Assembly: GCF_016917755.1 (NCBI RefSeq)
Contig: NZ_CP070326.1
Coordinates: forward strand, 3,596,001-3,660,000
Source: Streptomyces noursei
Lineage (GTDB): Bacteria > Actinomycetota > Actinomycetes > Streptomycetales > Streptomycetaceae
Direction: 5' to 3'
Length of the DNA stretch: 64,000 bases
The number at the start of each line of letters is the position of its first letter. Position 1 is the stretch's first letter. The notes below the pieces were generated by a model that was not told the DNA's origin, did no database searches, and saw nothing but the letters and a program-made list of their open reading frames with translations. The translations under genes were made by a program, and so were the position numbers. Positions 1 through 8,612 of this stretch are shown here, in pieces.

Positions 1-1934
1 CGGTCGGGGTGTTCGGCGGTGGCGGGCTGACCAACGAGAAGGCATATGCGCTGGGGAAGTTCGCCCGGGTGGTGCTGGGCACCTCGCAGATCGACTACAA
101 CGGCCGGTTCTGCATGTCGTCGGCCGCGGCGGCGCAGGGCCGCGCGTTCGGGCTGGACCGGGGGCTGCCGTTCCCGCTGGCCGATGTGGCGCGTACCGGG
201 TGCGTGCTGCTGGTCGGCTCCAACCTGGCGGAGACCATGCCGCCGGCGTTGCGCTACCTGACCGAGCTGAAGGAGAACGGCGGTCGGCTGATCGTCGTCG
301 ATCCGCGCCGGACCCGCACTGCCGAGCAGGCCGATCTGCATCTGGCGCCGCGTCCGGGCACGGACCTGGCGCTGGCGTTGGGGCTGCTGCACCTGGTGGT
401 CGCCGAGGGGCGCGTGGACGAGGAGTTCGTCGCCGGGCGCACCACCGGCTGGCCGGCGGCGCGGGCCGCCGCGATGGCGCACTGGCCGGAACTGGTCGAG
501 CGCCTCACCGGCATACCGGTGCCGCAACTCCGCGAGGCCGTGCGGATGTTCTGCGACGCACCGTCCTCGATGGTGCTGACCGCGCGCGGCCCGGAACAGC
601 AGGCGAAGGGCACCGACACCGTAGGGGCGTGGATCAACCTGTGCCTGGCCACCGGGCGGGCGGGCCGGGAGCTGTCCGGTTACGGCTGCCTGACCGGTCA
701 GGGCAACGGTCAGGGAGGCCGGGAACACGGCCAGAAGGCGGACCAGTTGCCCGGCTACCGGCGGCTGGACGATCCGGCGGCCCGCCGCCATGTGGCGGCG
801 GTGTGGGGAGTGGACCCCGACGCGCTCCCCGGGCCGGGCCGCAGCGCCTACGAGCTCCTGGACGCGCTGGGCGGGGACGTCCGGGCGCTGCTGCTGATGG
901 GGTCCAACCCGGTGGTGTCCGCGCCGCACGCCGCCCATGTGGAGGAGCGGATCCGGGCGCTGGACTTCCTGGCGGTGGCGGACGTGGTGCTGTCCGAGAC
1001 GGCGGCGCTGGCGGACGTGGTGCTGCCCGTCGCCCAGTGGGCGGAGGAGACCGGGACGACGACCAATCTGGAGGGCCGGGTGCTGCTGCGCCGCCGGGCC
1101 CTGGACCCGCCGCCCGGGGTCCGCACGGACCTGGCGGTGCTCGGCGGGCTGGCGGCGCGCCTGGGGCACCCGGTGGGCTTCCCGACCGAGCCGGCGGAGG
1201 TCTTCGAGGAGCTGCGGCGCGCGTCGGCGGGCGGTCCGGCGGACTACTCGGGCATCACCTACGCCCGACTCGCGGCGGGGGACGGGGTGTTCTGGCCGTG
1301 CCCGGCGGAACGGGCGGACGCGGCGGGGACGGCGACCGCGCCGGAGGCCGCGGCGCGGGCCGGCGCGCAGGTCGCGTCATCGGCCACCGCGGCGGCCGCC
1401 CCGGAAGCCGCGGCGCGGGCCGTGACGGGGGCACAGGCGGCCGTCGGGGACCCGGTCGGACTCCCGATCCACCCCGGCACGCCCCGGCTCTTCCTGGAGC
1501 GGTTCGCGACGCCCGACGGCCGGGCCCGGTTCGTGCCCGTCACGCACCGCCCGGCGGACGAGGAGACCGACGCCGGGTATCCGGTGGTGCTGACGACGGG
1601 GCGGGTGCTGGCCCAGTACCAGTCGGGGGCCCAGACCCGCCGGGTGGCCGCGCTGAACGCCGCCGAGCCCGGCCCCTACGTCGAGCTCCACCCGAGGCTG
1701 GCGGACCGGCTCGGCGTCGCCGACGGCGAGCCGGTCGCGGTGGTCTCCCGGCGCGGCCGGGCGGTGGCGCCGGCCCGGGTGAGCCCGGCGATCCGCCCGG
1801 ACACGGTGTTCATGCCGTTCCACTGGCCGGGCGAGGGCCGTGCCAACAGCCTCACCAACCCGGCGCTCGACCCGGTGTCCCGGATGCCGGAGTTCAAGGT
1901 GTGCGCCGTACGGATCGAGCGGCTGGAGCGGTAG
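1..1934 (+). CDS. nasA: Assimilatory nitrate reductase, molybdopterin catalytic subunit (5' truncated)
   Basis: The reading frame is open from the first base, so the N-terminus, including any [4Fe-4S] Cys motif, lies outside the window; the GTG at 9 is internal. About 641 residues are visible. They begin with the GGGGLTNEKAY stretch of the molybdopterin oxidoreductase domain and continue through VVDPRRTRTAEQAD (cofactor-binding fold). The C-terminal dinucleotide-binding domain starts near VVLTTGRVLAQYQSGAQTRR and ends with a conserved HWPGE-type segment. Family knowledge: this enzyme reduces nitrate to nitrite in the cytoplasm, feeding the nirB/nirD genes 15 kb away. Odd: an Ala/Glu-rich linker near visible residues 435-480 contains a repeated PEAAARA unit. 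The family call is firm; the choice of nasA over related formate dehydrogenase-like proteins is inferred from the nir genes nearby. Confidence 0.85.
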   Translation, partial: VGVFGGGGLTNEKAYALGKFARVVLGTSQIDYNGRFCMSSAAAAQGRAFGLDRGLPFPLADVARTGCVLLVGSNLAETMPPALRYLTELKENGGRLIVVDPRRTRTAEQADLHLAPRPGTDLALALGLLHLVVAEGRVDEEFVAGRTTGWPAARAAAMAHWPELVERLTGIPVPQLREAVRMFCDAPSSMVLTARGPEQQAKGTDTVGAWINLCLATGRAGRELSGYGCLTGQGNGQGGREHGQKADQLPGYRRLDDPAARRHVAAVWGVDPDALPGPGRSAYELLDALGGDVRALLLMGSNPVVSAPHAAHVEERIRALDFLAVADVVLSETAALADVVLPVAQWAEETGTTTNLEGRVLLRRRALDPPPGVRTDLAVLGGLAARLGHPVGFPTEPAEVFEELRRASAGGPADYSGITYARLAAGDGVFWPCPAERADAAGTATAPEAAARAGAQVASSATAAAAPEAAARAVTGAQAAVGDPVGLPIHPGTPRLFLERFATPDGRARFVPVTHRPADEETDAGYPVVLTTGRVLAQYQSGAQTRRVAALNAAEPGPYVELHPRLADRLGVADGEPVAVVSRRGRAVAPARVSPAIRPDTVFMPFHWPGEGRANSLTNPALDPVSRMPEFKVCAVRIERLER

Positions 1935-1951
1935 GCGTACGGGTGCGCCGG

Positions 1952-2962
1952 TCAGCAAGCGTCCAGTTCCTTCAGGTAGGCGGCGCGGGTCTCCTCGTCG
2001 AGGAAGGACGCCAGGAAGGAGTTGCGGGCGAGCGTCCGCAGCGTCGCGTCGTCCAGGCCGAGGGCGTCCCGCACGGCGGTGAAGTTGTCGTCGGCGTACC
2101 CGCCGAAGTAGGCCGGGTCGTCGGAGTTGACGGTGACCAGCAGCCCGGCGTCCAGCATGGCGGGCAGCGGGTGGTCGGCGAGGTCGTCGACCACCCGGAG
2201 CCGGACGTTGGACAGCGGGCAGACGGTGAGCGGGATCCGGTCGGCCACCAGGCGGGCGACCAGGCGCTCGTCCTCCATGCAGCGCACCCCGTGGTCGACC
2301 CGGTCCACGCCCAGGAGGTCCAGCGCCTCCCACACGTATGCCGCCGGGCCCTCCTCGCCCGCGTGGGCCACGCACTTGAGGCCGGCTTCCCGGGCCAGCG
2401 CGAAGACCTCCTGGAACTTCGACGGCGGGTGGCCGACCTCGGCCGAGTCCAGGCCGACGGCGGTGATCCGGTCCAGGTAGGGGCGGGCCGCCTCGAAGGT
2501 CGCCAGGGCCGACTCGGCGCTCTCGTCGCGCAGGAAGCACATGATCAGCCGGGTGGTGATGCCGTACGCCTCCGGGGCGGCGTCCAGGGCCCGGGCCAGG
2601 CCGCGGATGACCGTGCCGAGGGGGACACCGCGGGAGGTGTGCGCCTGCGGGTCGAAGAAGATCTCGGCGTGCCGTACGCCCTGCTCCTTGGCGCGCGCCA
2701 GGTAGGCGTGCGCGAGGTCGGCGAAGTCGTCCTCGGTGCGCAGCACCTCCATCAGCGCGTAGTAGAGGTTCAGGAAGGACTGCAGGTCGCTGAAGGAGTA
2801 GGCGCGGCGGAGCTCGTCCTCGGTGGCGTAGGGCAGCGTGACGCCGTTGCGTTCGGCGAGCGTGAAGGCCAGGCCGGGCTCCAGGGTGCCCTCGATGTGG
2901 AGGTGCAGCTCGGCCTTGGGGAGGGGGCGGTGGGCGGGGGCGCTCGCGGGGGTGGAGGGCAC
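1952..2962 (-). CDS. Adenine/adenosine deaminase (amidohydrolase superfamily)
   Basis: 336 residues, full length for the family. The metal-binding HLHIEG lies near the N-terminus (residues 20-25). DSAEVGHPPSKF, HAGEEGP, VDHGVRC and VNSDDPAYFGG follow in the order expected for the deaminase TIM barrel (zinc His residues, catalytic Glu, paired Asp). The HAGEEGPA and DSAE...PP variants match the fungal Aah1/bacterial type-2 adenine deaminase branch better than classical adenosine deaminase, so adenine to hypoxanthine is the preferred reaction. The enzyme is cytosolic and belongs to purine salvage with ammonia release. The gene follows the gamma-glutamylcyclotransferase-like gene on the same strand, separated by 108 bases that carry two direct repeats. 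Substrate is not settled by sequence alone. Confidence 0.85.
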   Translation of the reverse strand: MPSTPASAPAHRPLPKAELHLHIEGTLEPGLAFTLAERNGVTLPYATEDELRRAYSFSDLQSFLNLYYALMEVLRTEDDFADLAHAYLARAKEQGVRHAEIFFDPQAHTSRGVPLGTVIRGLARALDAAPEAYGITTRLIMCFLRDESAESALATFEAARPYLDRITAVGLDSAEVGHPPSKFQEVFALAREAGLKCVAHAGEEGPAAYVWEALDLLGVDRVDHGVRCMEDERLVARLVADRIPLTVCPLSNVRLRVVDDLADHPLPAMLDAGLLVTVNSDDPAYFGGYADDNFTAVRDALGLDDATLRTLARNSFLASFLDEETRAAYLKELDAC

Positions 2963-3036
2963 GGGGTCACACCTGTTCTGCTGTGCTGCCGGACGGGGTT
3001 CCTGCTCGGGCCGTGCGAAGCGACGTGCGCCTTACT

Positions 3037-3064
3037 GGACGAGTCGCCCGTACGGGACGAGTCG
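3037..3064. repeat. Two 10-bp direct repeats upstream of the deaminase gene
   Basis: GGACGAGTCG occurs at 3037-3046 and again at 3055-3064, an 18-base period, within the 108 bases upstream of the deaminase start. The position suits an operator in its promoter, but no regulator is identified. It could also be chance in GC-rich sequence. Confidence 0.35.
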
Positions 3065-3070
3065 TCCAGG

Positions 3071-3526
3071 TTATCCGGGGGACCTGCGGGCGGCGCGGCC
3101 GGTCCACTCTCCGCAGGCGATCGGCGTGCCGGCGGCCCGCAGGCGGGTGGCGAGGGGTTCGGCAGCCAGGTAGACCCAGGCCCGGACGGTCCTGCCGTCC
3201 GGGCAGACCGCCTCGGTGGCCACCCGCTCGTAGAGGTTGCCGGCGCCCGCCGGGGAACCCGGGGTGTAGCCCTCCAGCCGGTCCAGCGCGGCGCGGACGG
3301 CGTCGTACTCGGCGTCGCGGGGGCGGACCAGTGCGCCGTGCACCACCGCGTCGGCGGGCCCGGCGGTGGCGTACGGGTATCCGGGGCCCTCGTAGAGCAG
3401 CGCGCCGGCGATCCGGGCCGGTTCCTCGGCGGCGGTCCGGCCGCGCAGGGTGCGGGCGTAGTTGGCCTCGCCCGGGCGCAGCGTGCCGTAGACGAAGAAC
3501 GGCAGGCGCTCGGCCTCGGTGGTCAT
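3071..3526 (-). CDS. Gamma-glutamylcyclotransferase (AIG2-like) family protein
   Basis: 151 residues starting at the ATG whose complement is at 3524-3526; a GGAGGG ribosome site precedes it. The frame is open far upstream but has no family features there. FFVYGTLRPGE at residues 10-20 is the hallmark substrate loop of the GGCT/AIG2 fold. A central LDRLEGY(T)P segment carries the conserved acidic residue, and AWVYLA ends the fold. Characterised members cyclise gamma-glutamyl amines or amino acids to 5-oxoproline; the actual substrate here is unknown. It is cytosolic. It may be co-transcribed with the deaminase downstream. Confidence 0.8.
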   Translation of the reverse strand: MTTEAERLPFFVYGTLRPGEANYARTLRGRTAAEEPARIAGALLYEGPGYPYATAGPADAVVHGALVRPRDAEYDAVRAALDRLEGYTPGSPAGAGNLYERVATEAVCPDGRTVRAWVYLAAEPLATRLRAAGTPIACGEWTGRAARRSPG

Positions 3527-3742
3527 CGCGGGCCCTCCACGGGTGGGGCGGGTGTGGTGTCGCCGACGGGGACGTCGGCGCGGGCGGTGTCGTCCCAGGC
3601 GGTGCGTCCCGCTGTGACGTTGTCCACGGCGCTCCCCCACTGCAACCATGCCAGCCCGCGTCACGTCGGAGCTTGCGACATCGATCACGTGAACGGTTTC
3701 CGGCGCTCCGGGCGACGGGCACCAGGGGAACGGGGGCACGAC

Positions 3743-4435
3743 ATGCGGGGGCTGTGGGCGCGTCTCGGGTGGATACGGCGCGTGCGGCTGCCGCGGAGCC
3801 GGCGCGGGCAGCGGCGGGCGTTCCAGGTGCTCGTGGCGCTGACGGTGCTCGCGCTGCTGCCGGCGACCTGGCTGAACGCCACCGCCGGCCCGCGCGTCCG
3901 CACGGTCGCCGATGTGCCGGCCGCCCCGGTGGCGGTGGTCTTCGGCGCGGGCCTGTGGAACGGCGAACCGTCGCCGTACCTGGCCCATCGGCTGGACGCC
4001 GCCATCCGGCTCTACCAGGGCGGCCGGGTGCGCGCCGTCCTGGTCACCGGCGACAACAGCCGCCATGACTACGACGAGCCGGACGCGATGCGCGGCTATC
4101 TGGTGCGGCACGGCGTCCCGGCCCACAAGATCGTCAGCGACTACGCGGGCTTCGACACCTGGGACTCCTGCACGCGCGCCCATCGGATCTTCGGGGTGGA
4201 CCGGGCGGTGCTGGTCAGCCAGGGATTCCACATCCGGCGGGCGCTGGCGCTGTGCACGGCGGCCGGGATCGACGCGTACGGCGTGGGGGTCGCCGCCGAC
4301 CACGACGTGACCTGGGCGTACGGCGGGGTGCGGGAGATCTTCGCGGCGGGCAAGGCGACCGCGGAGGCGGTGCTGCGGCCCGATCCGCACTTCCTCGGCC
4401 CCAAGGAGAAGGGCCTGACGGCGGCGCTCCGTTAG
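3743..4435 (+). CDS. SanA/YdcF-like (DUF218) membrane-anchored protein
   Basis: 230 residues from the ATG at 3743. The same frame is open upstream for more than 1 kb, but that part is antisense to real genes and low in family features. A basic N-terminus (to about residue 27) precedes one hydrophobic segment (VLVALTVLALLPATW). The DUF218 core follows: VVFGAGLWNGEPS, LVTGDN, HGVP, and DYAGFDTWDSC, typical of SanA proteins. SanA of E. coli affects envelope permeability to vancomycin at high temperature. The biochemical activity is unknown. It is divergent from the cyclotransferase gene and convergent with the protease gene. Confidence 0.82.
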   Translation: MRGLWARLGWIRRVRLPRSRRGQRRAFQVLVALTVLALLPATWLNATAGPRVRTVADVPAAPVAVVFGAGLWNGEPSPYLAHRLDAAIRLYQGGRVRAVLVTGDNSRHDYDEPDAMRGYLVRHGVPAHKIVSDYAGFDTWDSCTRAHRIFGVDRAVLVSQGFHIRRALALCTAAGIDAYGVGVAADHDVTWAYGGVREIFAAGKATAEAVLRPDPHFLGPKEKGLTAALR

Positions 4436-4474
4436 GGCGCCACCACCCGGCCCTCCTCAGTGGCGGGGGGGCTG

Positions 4475-5479
4475 CTATCCGCTCGTCCCGCTCGCCCCCT
4501 CCTGCTGGGCCTGGGTGGCGCGGTCGTAGAGGTCGAGGATCTCCTTCCCGAAGTACGGGCTGTAGGAGGTCCGGTCGCTGTGCGGGCCGCTGGGGCCGCC
4601 GCCGTTGACGCCGCCGATGACGCCGATGACCTGGCCGGTGTGGGTTTGCGGGTCGATGTTGGTCAGCCAGGGGCCGCCCGAGGTGCCCCCGTAGAACCCG
4701 TTGCACTCCATGCGGAGTTGGCGGGTGCCCTCCAGGCGCGCGGTGGTGGCGGAGCAGCGCACGGCCCGGTCCTGCGGGTCGCTGTGGACGCTGGGGTAGC
4801 CGATGACGCTCACCTGGTTGCGGTAACCGGGCGTCGCGGTCAGGACGTTGCCACCGGTGACGTCCTCGATGCGCCGGCCGGAGTCGTCCGGGGCGACGGT
4901 GGCGAAGGCGAAGTCGAGGTCGGCACCGGTGCCGGTGGTGCCGCGGTCGGCGTAGGCGAAGCTGTCCTCGATGGCCCACACCCCGTAGGGCTGGGTGTCC
5001 ACCCCCGACTGGTACTGGGGGACGAACGCGGCGCGCGCTCCCGGGTTGCAGTGCCCGGCGGTGAGGAGCAGGTTGCCGCGCGGGCTGTGCACCACACTGG
5101 CGGTGCAGTGGTGCTCGCGGGCCTCCCCGTCCACGGAGAACAGCACGCCGACGGACGGGATGCCGTCGAAGTGCTCGGCGGTCGGCGCGAGTTGGTTGGA
5201 CGCGCTGGGCCGCCCGGTGCCGCGCACGGGCGGGGCGGCCTCGGCCATCCGCCGCGGGGTCCAGAACGCCTTGGCGTCCTTGTTGGTCCAGGTGGCACGG
5301 GGTTGGGACTCGTGGGTGAAGGTGGACTGGGTGCCGTGGGCACCGGGGTCGGTCTCGGCCGCGTGGCTCACCGGGGAGGTGGCGAGGCCGAAGGCCATGC
5401 CCAGGGCGATGGTCACCGCCCTGCTCCGTCGGCGCGCCCGGACGTCGGCCCGGTGCCGCCCGCGGGGCGGTCTCGGCAC
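4475..5479 (-). CDS. Secreted trypsin-like serine protease
   Basis: About 334 residues from the GTG complementary to 5477-5479. This start gives a basic n-region (RARRRSR) before the hydrophobic VTIALGMAFGLATSP and an SHAA cleavage site. The frame stays open to 5686 and a GTG at 5416 has a better ribosome site, so the start is uncertain. The catalytic triad is visible: His in LLTAGHCN, Asp in ADLDFAFA, Ser in GGTSGGPWL. The order and spacing fit chymotrypsin/V8-type extracellular peptidases (family S1). It would be exported and act on extracellular protein. Extending the ORF to 5686 would add a six-residue repeat region (ADVPRA-like) overlapping the cutA end, which is less plausible as coding. 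Confidence 0.8.
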   Translation of the reverse strand: MPRPPRGRHRADVRARRRSRAVTIALGMAFGLATSPVSHAAETDPGAHGTQSTFTHESQPRATWTNKDAKAFWTPRRMAEAAPPVRGTGRPSASNQLAPTAEHFDGIPSVGVLFSVDGEAREHHCTASVVHSPRGNLLLTAGHCNPGARAAFVPQYQSGVDTQPYGVWAIEDSFAYADRGTTGTGADLDFAFATVAPDDSGRRIEDVTGGNVLTATPGYRNQVSVIGYPSVHSDPQDRAVRCSATTARLEGTRQLRMECNGFYGGTSGGPWLTNIDPQTHTGQVIGVIGGVNGGGPSGPHSDRTSYSPYFGKEILDLYDRATQAQQEGASGTSG

Positions 5480-5582
5480 ATCGGCCGCATCCGGCCCGTC
5501 AGTTGCCCGCGGCCCGCCAGTTGTCCTCGACACGTCAGTTGCCCTCCGCGGATCGGCCGCCTTCAACTCGCCCGCCGTCCTG

Positions 5583-5654
5583 GACACGTCGGCCGCCCTC
5601 GACACGTCGACCGCCCTCGGCACGTCAGCTGCCCTCGGCACGTCAGCTCGTCTC
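5583..5654. repeat. 18-bp tandem repeat, four copies
   Basis: Four consecutive 18-base units of the form GRCACGTCRRCYGCCCTC occupy 5583-5600, 5601-5618, 5619-5636 and 5637-5654; the last is degenerate. Looser copies continue toward 5530. The block covers the last 12 bases of cutA and the space before the protease. In one frame it would encode a hexapeptide repeat. It may be expanding sequence with no function. Confidence 0.7.
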
Positions 5655-6017
5655 CTCTGCGACCCAGGCGAGGTATCCGGCGCCACCGTGGGTGACCGGG
5701 GTCGCGATGATCTCCGGGGTCTCGTAGTCGTGCGCGTCGAGGAGGTACGCCTCCAGCGCCGCGTAGCGCGCGCTCGCCGTCTTGAACAGCACCTGCCACT
5801 CCTGGTTGGTCTCCACGGCGCCGTCCCAGCGGAACACCGAGGTCACCGGCGCGCTGATCTGGGCGCAGGCGGCGAGCCGGCCCTCGATGGCCCCGCGTGC
5901 CAGCCGCTCCGCCTTCTGCTCGCTGTCGGTGGTCGTCATCACGGTCAGGAACCGCGCCGCGGGCCCGTCCGGGGCGGATGCGGCGGAGGGTTCGTTCAAC
6001 GCGGTGGGGTCGGCCAC
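5643..6017 (-). CDS. cutA: Divalent-cation tolerance protein CutA
   Basis: 124 residues with a GTG start (complement 6015-6017) and an N-terminal tail of about 20 residues before the fold. The conserved CutA segments are present: FLTVMTTTDS, GRLAACAQI, VFRWDG, EWQVLFKT, HDYETPEIIATPV and YLAWV. CutA forms stable cytosolic trimers with a PII-like fold and is associated with metal tolerance, although its molecular role is still debated. It is divergent from the small cupin gene. The final codons run into the tandem repeat at 5583-5654. Confidence 0.9.
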   Translation of the reverse strand: MADPTALNEPSAASAPDGPAARFLTVMTTTDSEQKAERLARGAIEGRLAACAQISAPVTSVFRWDGAVETNQEWQVLFKTASARYAALEAYLLDAHDYETPEIIATPVTHGGAGYLAWVAEETS

Positions 6018-6330
6018 GGTTACACAGCCTTCACGGTCGGTGTGGGGGTGGGACTGGTGGGTCGCACGATTCGGCCTCCGGCCCGTCGATCTATCAATCT
6101 TTCGATCAAGGGATCGCCTCGCATCGTACGGACCGTGGAGATCAACTAGCGCACGGCGGGCCGCCTGTTACCGGCAAGCACCCGGACGTCCCATTGCGTC
6201 CCGGATCCACCGACACCGCCATGGAACGTCCCGGTTGCGCCGTGCGGGGCACGGAGAACGATGGGAGGGGAAGCCCGGCCGTCGGTCCAGGCGCGAAAGC
6301 CGGCCGGTCCGCATCCGAAAGGCGAGCGCG
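6018..6330. other. Intergenic region between divergent cutA and cupin genes
   Basis: These 313 bases hold no supported gene. A comparatively A+T-rich stretch near 6080-6115 (CTATCAATCTTTCGATCAA) probably contains promoter elements for one or both genes. Nothing else was recognised. Confidence 0.4.
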
Positions 6331-6696
6331 ATGGTGAATCTCGAAACACTCGTCCGCGACCAGCTCGACGACGCCAGAGCCTCCGCACACGGGCGCAGCG
6401 CCCATCTGTTCATCCACGACGGGCCGCTGCGGCAGACCGTGATCGCGCTGCTCGCGGGCACCTCGCTGGACGAGCACAACACGCCGCCGGCGGCGAGCCT
6501 TCAGATCCTGTGCGGCCGGGTCCGGCTGACCGGCCAGGGCGGCGGCCAGGAACTGATCGCCGGCAATGTCACGGCGATCCCGCACGCGCGGCACGGCCTG
6601 CAGGCGATCGAGGACTCCGTGGTGCTGCTGACGGCCGTCACGGAGGTGCGCGAGCGGGCACGGGGCGTCGCGGTGGGCGCGGCGGCCCGCACCTGA
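6331..6696 (+). CDS. Small single-domain cupin protein
   Basis: 121 residues from the ATG at 6331, preceded by AAGGCGAG at a suitable distance. It reads as one cupin barrel: SLDEHNTPPAASLQILCGRV is the first cupin-like strand pair and LIAGNVTAIPHARHGLQAIEDSVVLLTA the second, with His in PHARHGL. Such proteins are cytosolic. Metal-ligand residues are only partly conserved, so it may bind small molecules rather than catalyse. No function can be assigned. It stands alone between cutA (divergent) and a methyltransferase gene. Confidence 0.7.
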   Translation: MVNLETLVRDQLDDARASAHGRSAHLFIHDGPLRQTVIALLAGTSLDEHNTPPAASLQILCGRVRLTGQGGGQELIAGNVTAIPHARHGLQAIEDSVVLLTAVTEVRERARGVAVGAAART

Positions 6697-6804
6697 CGAC
6701 GGCCGCCACGGCGATCCCCACAGCGACACGGTGATCTCCACGGCGGTCTCCACAGCAAGATTTCGACCCTTCATGTTTTTCCGAATGTTCCGTACCATCG
6801 ATTC

Positions 6805-7734
6805 ATGAGCAGCCTGAAGCGACCCGTCCCGCCGAACCGACCGGACCCACCGAACCGGCCGGATCCGCCAAGTCCGCGGCAGCCACCGAGTCCGCGGCGT
6901 CGGCACGGCCCGCCGGCGCCCCGTGCCCGGCGCGCCGTGCAGTTGACCGGAGCCAGGGAGACCCTGCTCGCGACGCTCTACGGCCGCGCCCTCGACTGCC
7001 GCGCGCCACGGCCGATCCTCGGCGACCGGTTGGCCGTCGACGCCGTGCGGCAGCTCGACTACGACTTCAGGAAACTGCGGGTGGGGCCCGGCGCCGCGGC
7101 CGCAGTCGCCCTCCGCGCCCGGCAGTTGGACCGCTGGACGGCCCGCTTCCTCGCCGAACACCCGGACGCGACGGTGCTGCACCTCGGCTGCGGCCTCGAC
7201 ACCCGGGTCCAGCGCCTCGCCCCCGGCCCCGGGGTGCGGTGGTTCGACGTCGACTTCCCCGAGGTCATCGAGCTCAGGGCGCAGCTCTTCACCGCGCCGC
7301 CGGGATACACCGCCGTTCCCTCGTCCGTCACCGACCCGGCCTGGGTGACCGACATCCCCGCGGACCGGCCCACCCTCGTCGTGGCCGAGGGACTGCTGAT
7401 GTACCTCACCGAGCGGGACGGCACCGCGCTGCTCCGCCGACTGATGGCGCACGCACCCGGCGGCGGGCTGGCGTTCGACTTCCTCAGCCGCTTCGCGGTC
7501 CGCGCGGCGCGCCTCAACACCGTCATCATCCGGACCGGCTCGACGCTCCACTGGGGCGGCGGCCCCGCGGACATCGCCCAGCTGCACCCCGGGCTGGAGA
7601 TCGTCGAGACCTTCAGCTCCGTGGAGATACCGGACATCACCAGGATCCCCGCGCGCTATCGGACCGTGGCCCGACTCGCGGCCCTCATACCCGGCGTCCG
7701 GGAGATGTCCCGGCTCTACAACTGCCGCTTCTGA
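6805..7734 (+). CDS. Class I SAM-dependent methyltransferase, LCM/TcmP-like family
   Basis: 309 residues. A proline/arginine-rich tail fills the first 45 residues. Then come LTGARETLLATLYGRALD and a SAM-binding core with VLHLGCGLDTR (motif I), FDVDFPEVIELR (motif II), and VVAEGLLMYL. This arrangement is typical of the leucine carboxyl methyltransferase/TcmP superfamily, often small-molecule O-methyltransferases. Substrate unknown. No Shine-Dalgarno sequence precedes the ATG. A TACCAT box at 6793-6798 sits six bases upstream, so the transcript may be leaderless. Convergent with the TauE-like gene. Confidence 0.8.
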   Translation: MSSLKRPVPPNRPDPPNRPDPPSPRQPPSPRRRHGPPAPRARRAVQLTGARETLLATLYGRALDCRAPRPILGDRLAVDAVRQLDYDFRKLRVGPGAAAAVALRARQLDRWTARFLAEHPDATVLHLGCGLDTRVQRLAPGPGVRWFDVDFPEVIELRAQLFTAPPGYTAVPSSVTDPAWVTDIPADRPTLVVAEGLLMYLTERDGTALLRRLMAHAPGGGLAFDFLSRFAVRAARLNTVIIRTGSTLHWGGGPADIAQLHPGLEIVETFSSVEIPDITRIPARYRTVARLAALIPGVREMSRLYNCRF

Positions 7735-7798
7735 ACGCCTCCTTGTCCCGCACCTCGGACCCCGGGCCTCCGAGCCGACTGCGGACCTCCGCGCCCTC

Positions 7799-8587
7799 TC
7801 AGGCGGCGAGCCACTGGTCGTAGGCCAGCTTGCACAGGAGGACGATGACGACGAGGACGAGCACCCCGCGGACGAAGCCGGTGCCCCGCTTGAGGGCCAT
7901 CCTGGCGCCGACCATGCCGCCGACGAGGTTGAAGAGGCCGAGCAACGCCCCCAGTTGCCACAGGATCGTGCCCTGGAGGGCGAACATCGTCAGGGCGCCG
8001 ATGTTGGTGCAGACGTTGACGACCTTGGCGGTGGCGGACGAGGTGACCAGGTCCATGTGGAGCACCGCGGCGAGCGCGATGACCAGGAAGGCGCCGGTAC
8101 CAGGGCCGATCAGGCCGTCGTAGAAGCCGATCACCAGCCCCGCCACGAGGATCGCCGCCAGCACACGGCGCCGGGAGACCGGGCCCGACGGCGCGACGGC
8201 GGTCCCGAAGGTCGGGCGGACGAGGACGAAGACGAGCACGCCGAGCAGAACGGCCATGATCAGCGGTCGCAGCACCTGGCTGTTGATCCCGGCCGCGAAG
8301 AACGCCCCGCCCAACGAACCGGCCATCGCCGCGACACCGATGCGCAGTGCGGTGCCGACGTCGATCGGCGCCTTGCGGACGTAGGTGATGGCGGCCGCGG
8401 CGGTGCCGACGACCGCGGTCGATTTGTTGGTGCCGAGGACGAACACGGTCGGCACCTGCGGAAGGCCCACCAGGAGGGCCGGGAGCAACAACAGCCCGCC
8501 GCCGCCCACCACCGCGTCGATCCATCCCGCGGCGAGGGCGGCCAGAGCGAGCAGGGCCAGCGTGAACAGCGATATGTCAGTGGGCAC
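7799..8587 (-). CDS. TauE/SafE family sulfite/anion exporter
   Basis: 262 residues, highly hydrophobic, with about eight predicted membrane segments. The N-terminal GWIDAVVGGGGLLLLPALL and the internal FYDGLIGPGTGAFLVIAL are the two repeated glycine-rich halves that define the TauE/SafE (former DUF81) fold. Family members export sulfite, sulfoacetate or related organosulfur anions across the plasma membrane; the substrate here is not predictable. ATG start. Divergent from the aldo/keto reductase with only about 25 bases between starts if the upstream start of that gene is used. Confidence 0.85.
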   Translation of the reverse strand: MPTDISLFTLALLALAALAAGWIDAVVGGGGLLLLPALLVGLPQVPTVFVLGTNKSTAVVGTAAAAITYVRKAPIDVGTALRIGVAAMAGSLGGAFFAAGINSQVLRPLIMAVLLGVLVFVLVRPTFGTAVAPSGPVSRRRVLAAILVAGLVIGFYDGLIGPGTGAFLVIALAAVLHMDLVTSSATAKVVNVCTNIGALTMFALQGTILWQLGALLGLFNLVGGMVGARMALKRGTGFVRGVLVLVVIVLLCKLAYDQWLAA

Positions 8588-8612
8588 CAGGTGATCTTAT
8601 GAAGGAGTCCCG

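Noticed and set aside
3620..3630. TTGTCCACG as a DnaA box
   Set aside because: A single, imperfect copy. An origin needs clusters of such boxes, which are absent.
3684..3693. TCACGTGAAC as a parS-like (ParB) site
   Set aside because: Only part of the GTTTCACGTGAAAC consensus is present and no partition genes or origin are nearby.
200..4435. 1,411-codon frame across nitrate reductase and deaminase
   Set aside because: Only the final 230 codons (SanA-like protein) have family features. The first part overlaps two well-supported genes in other frames.
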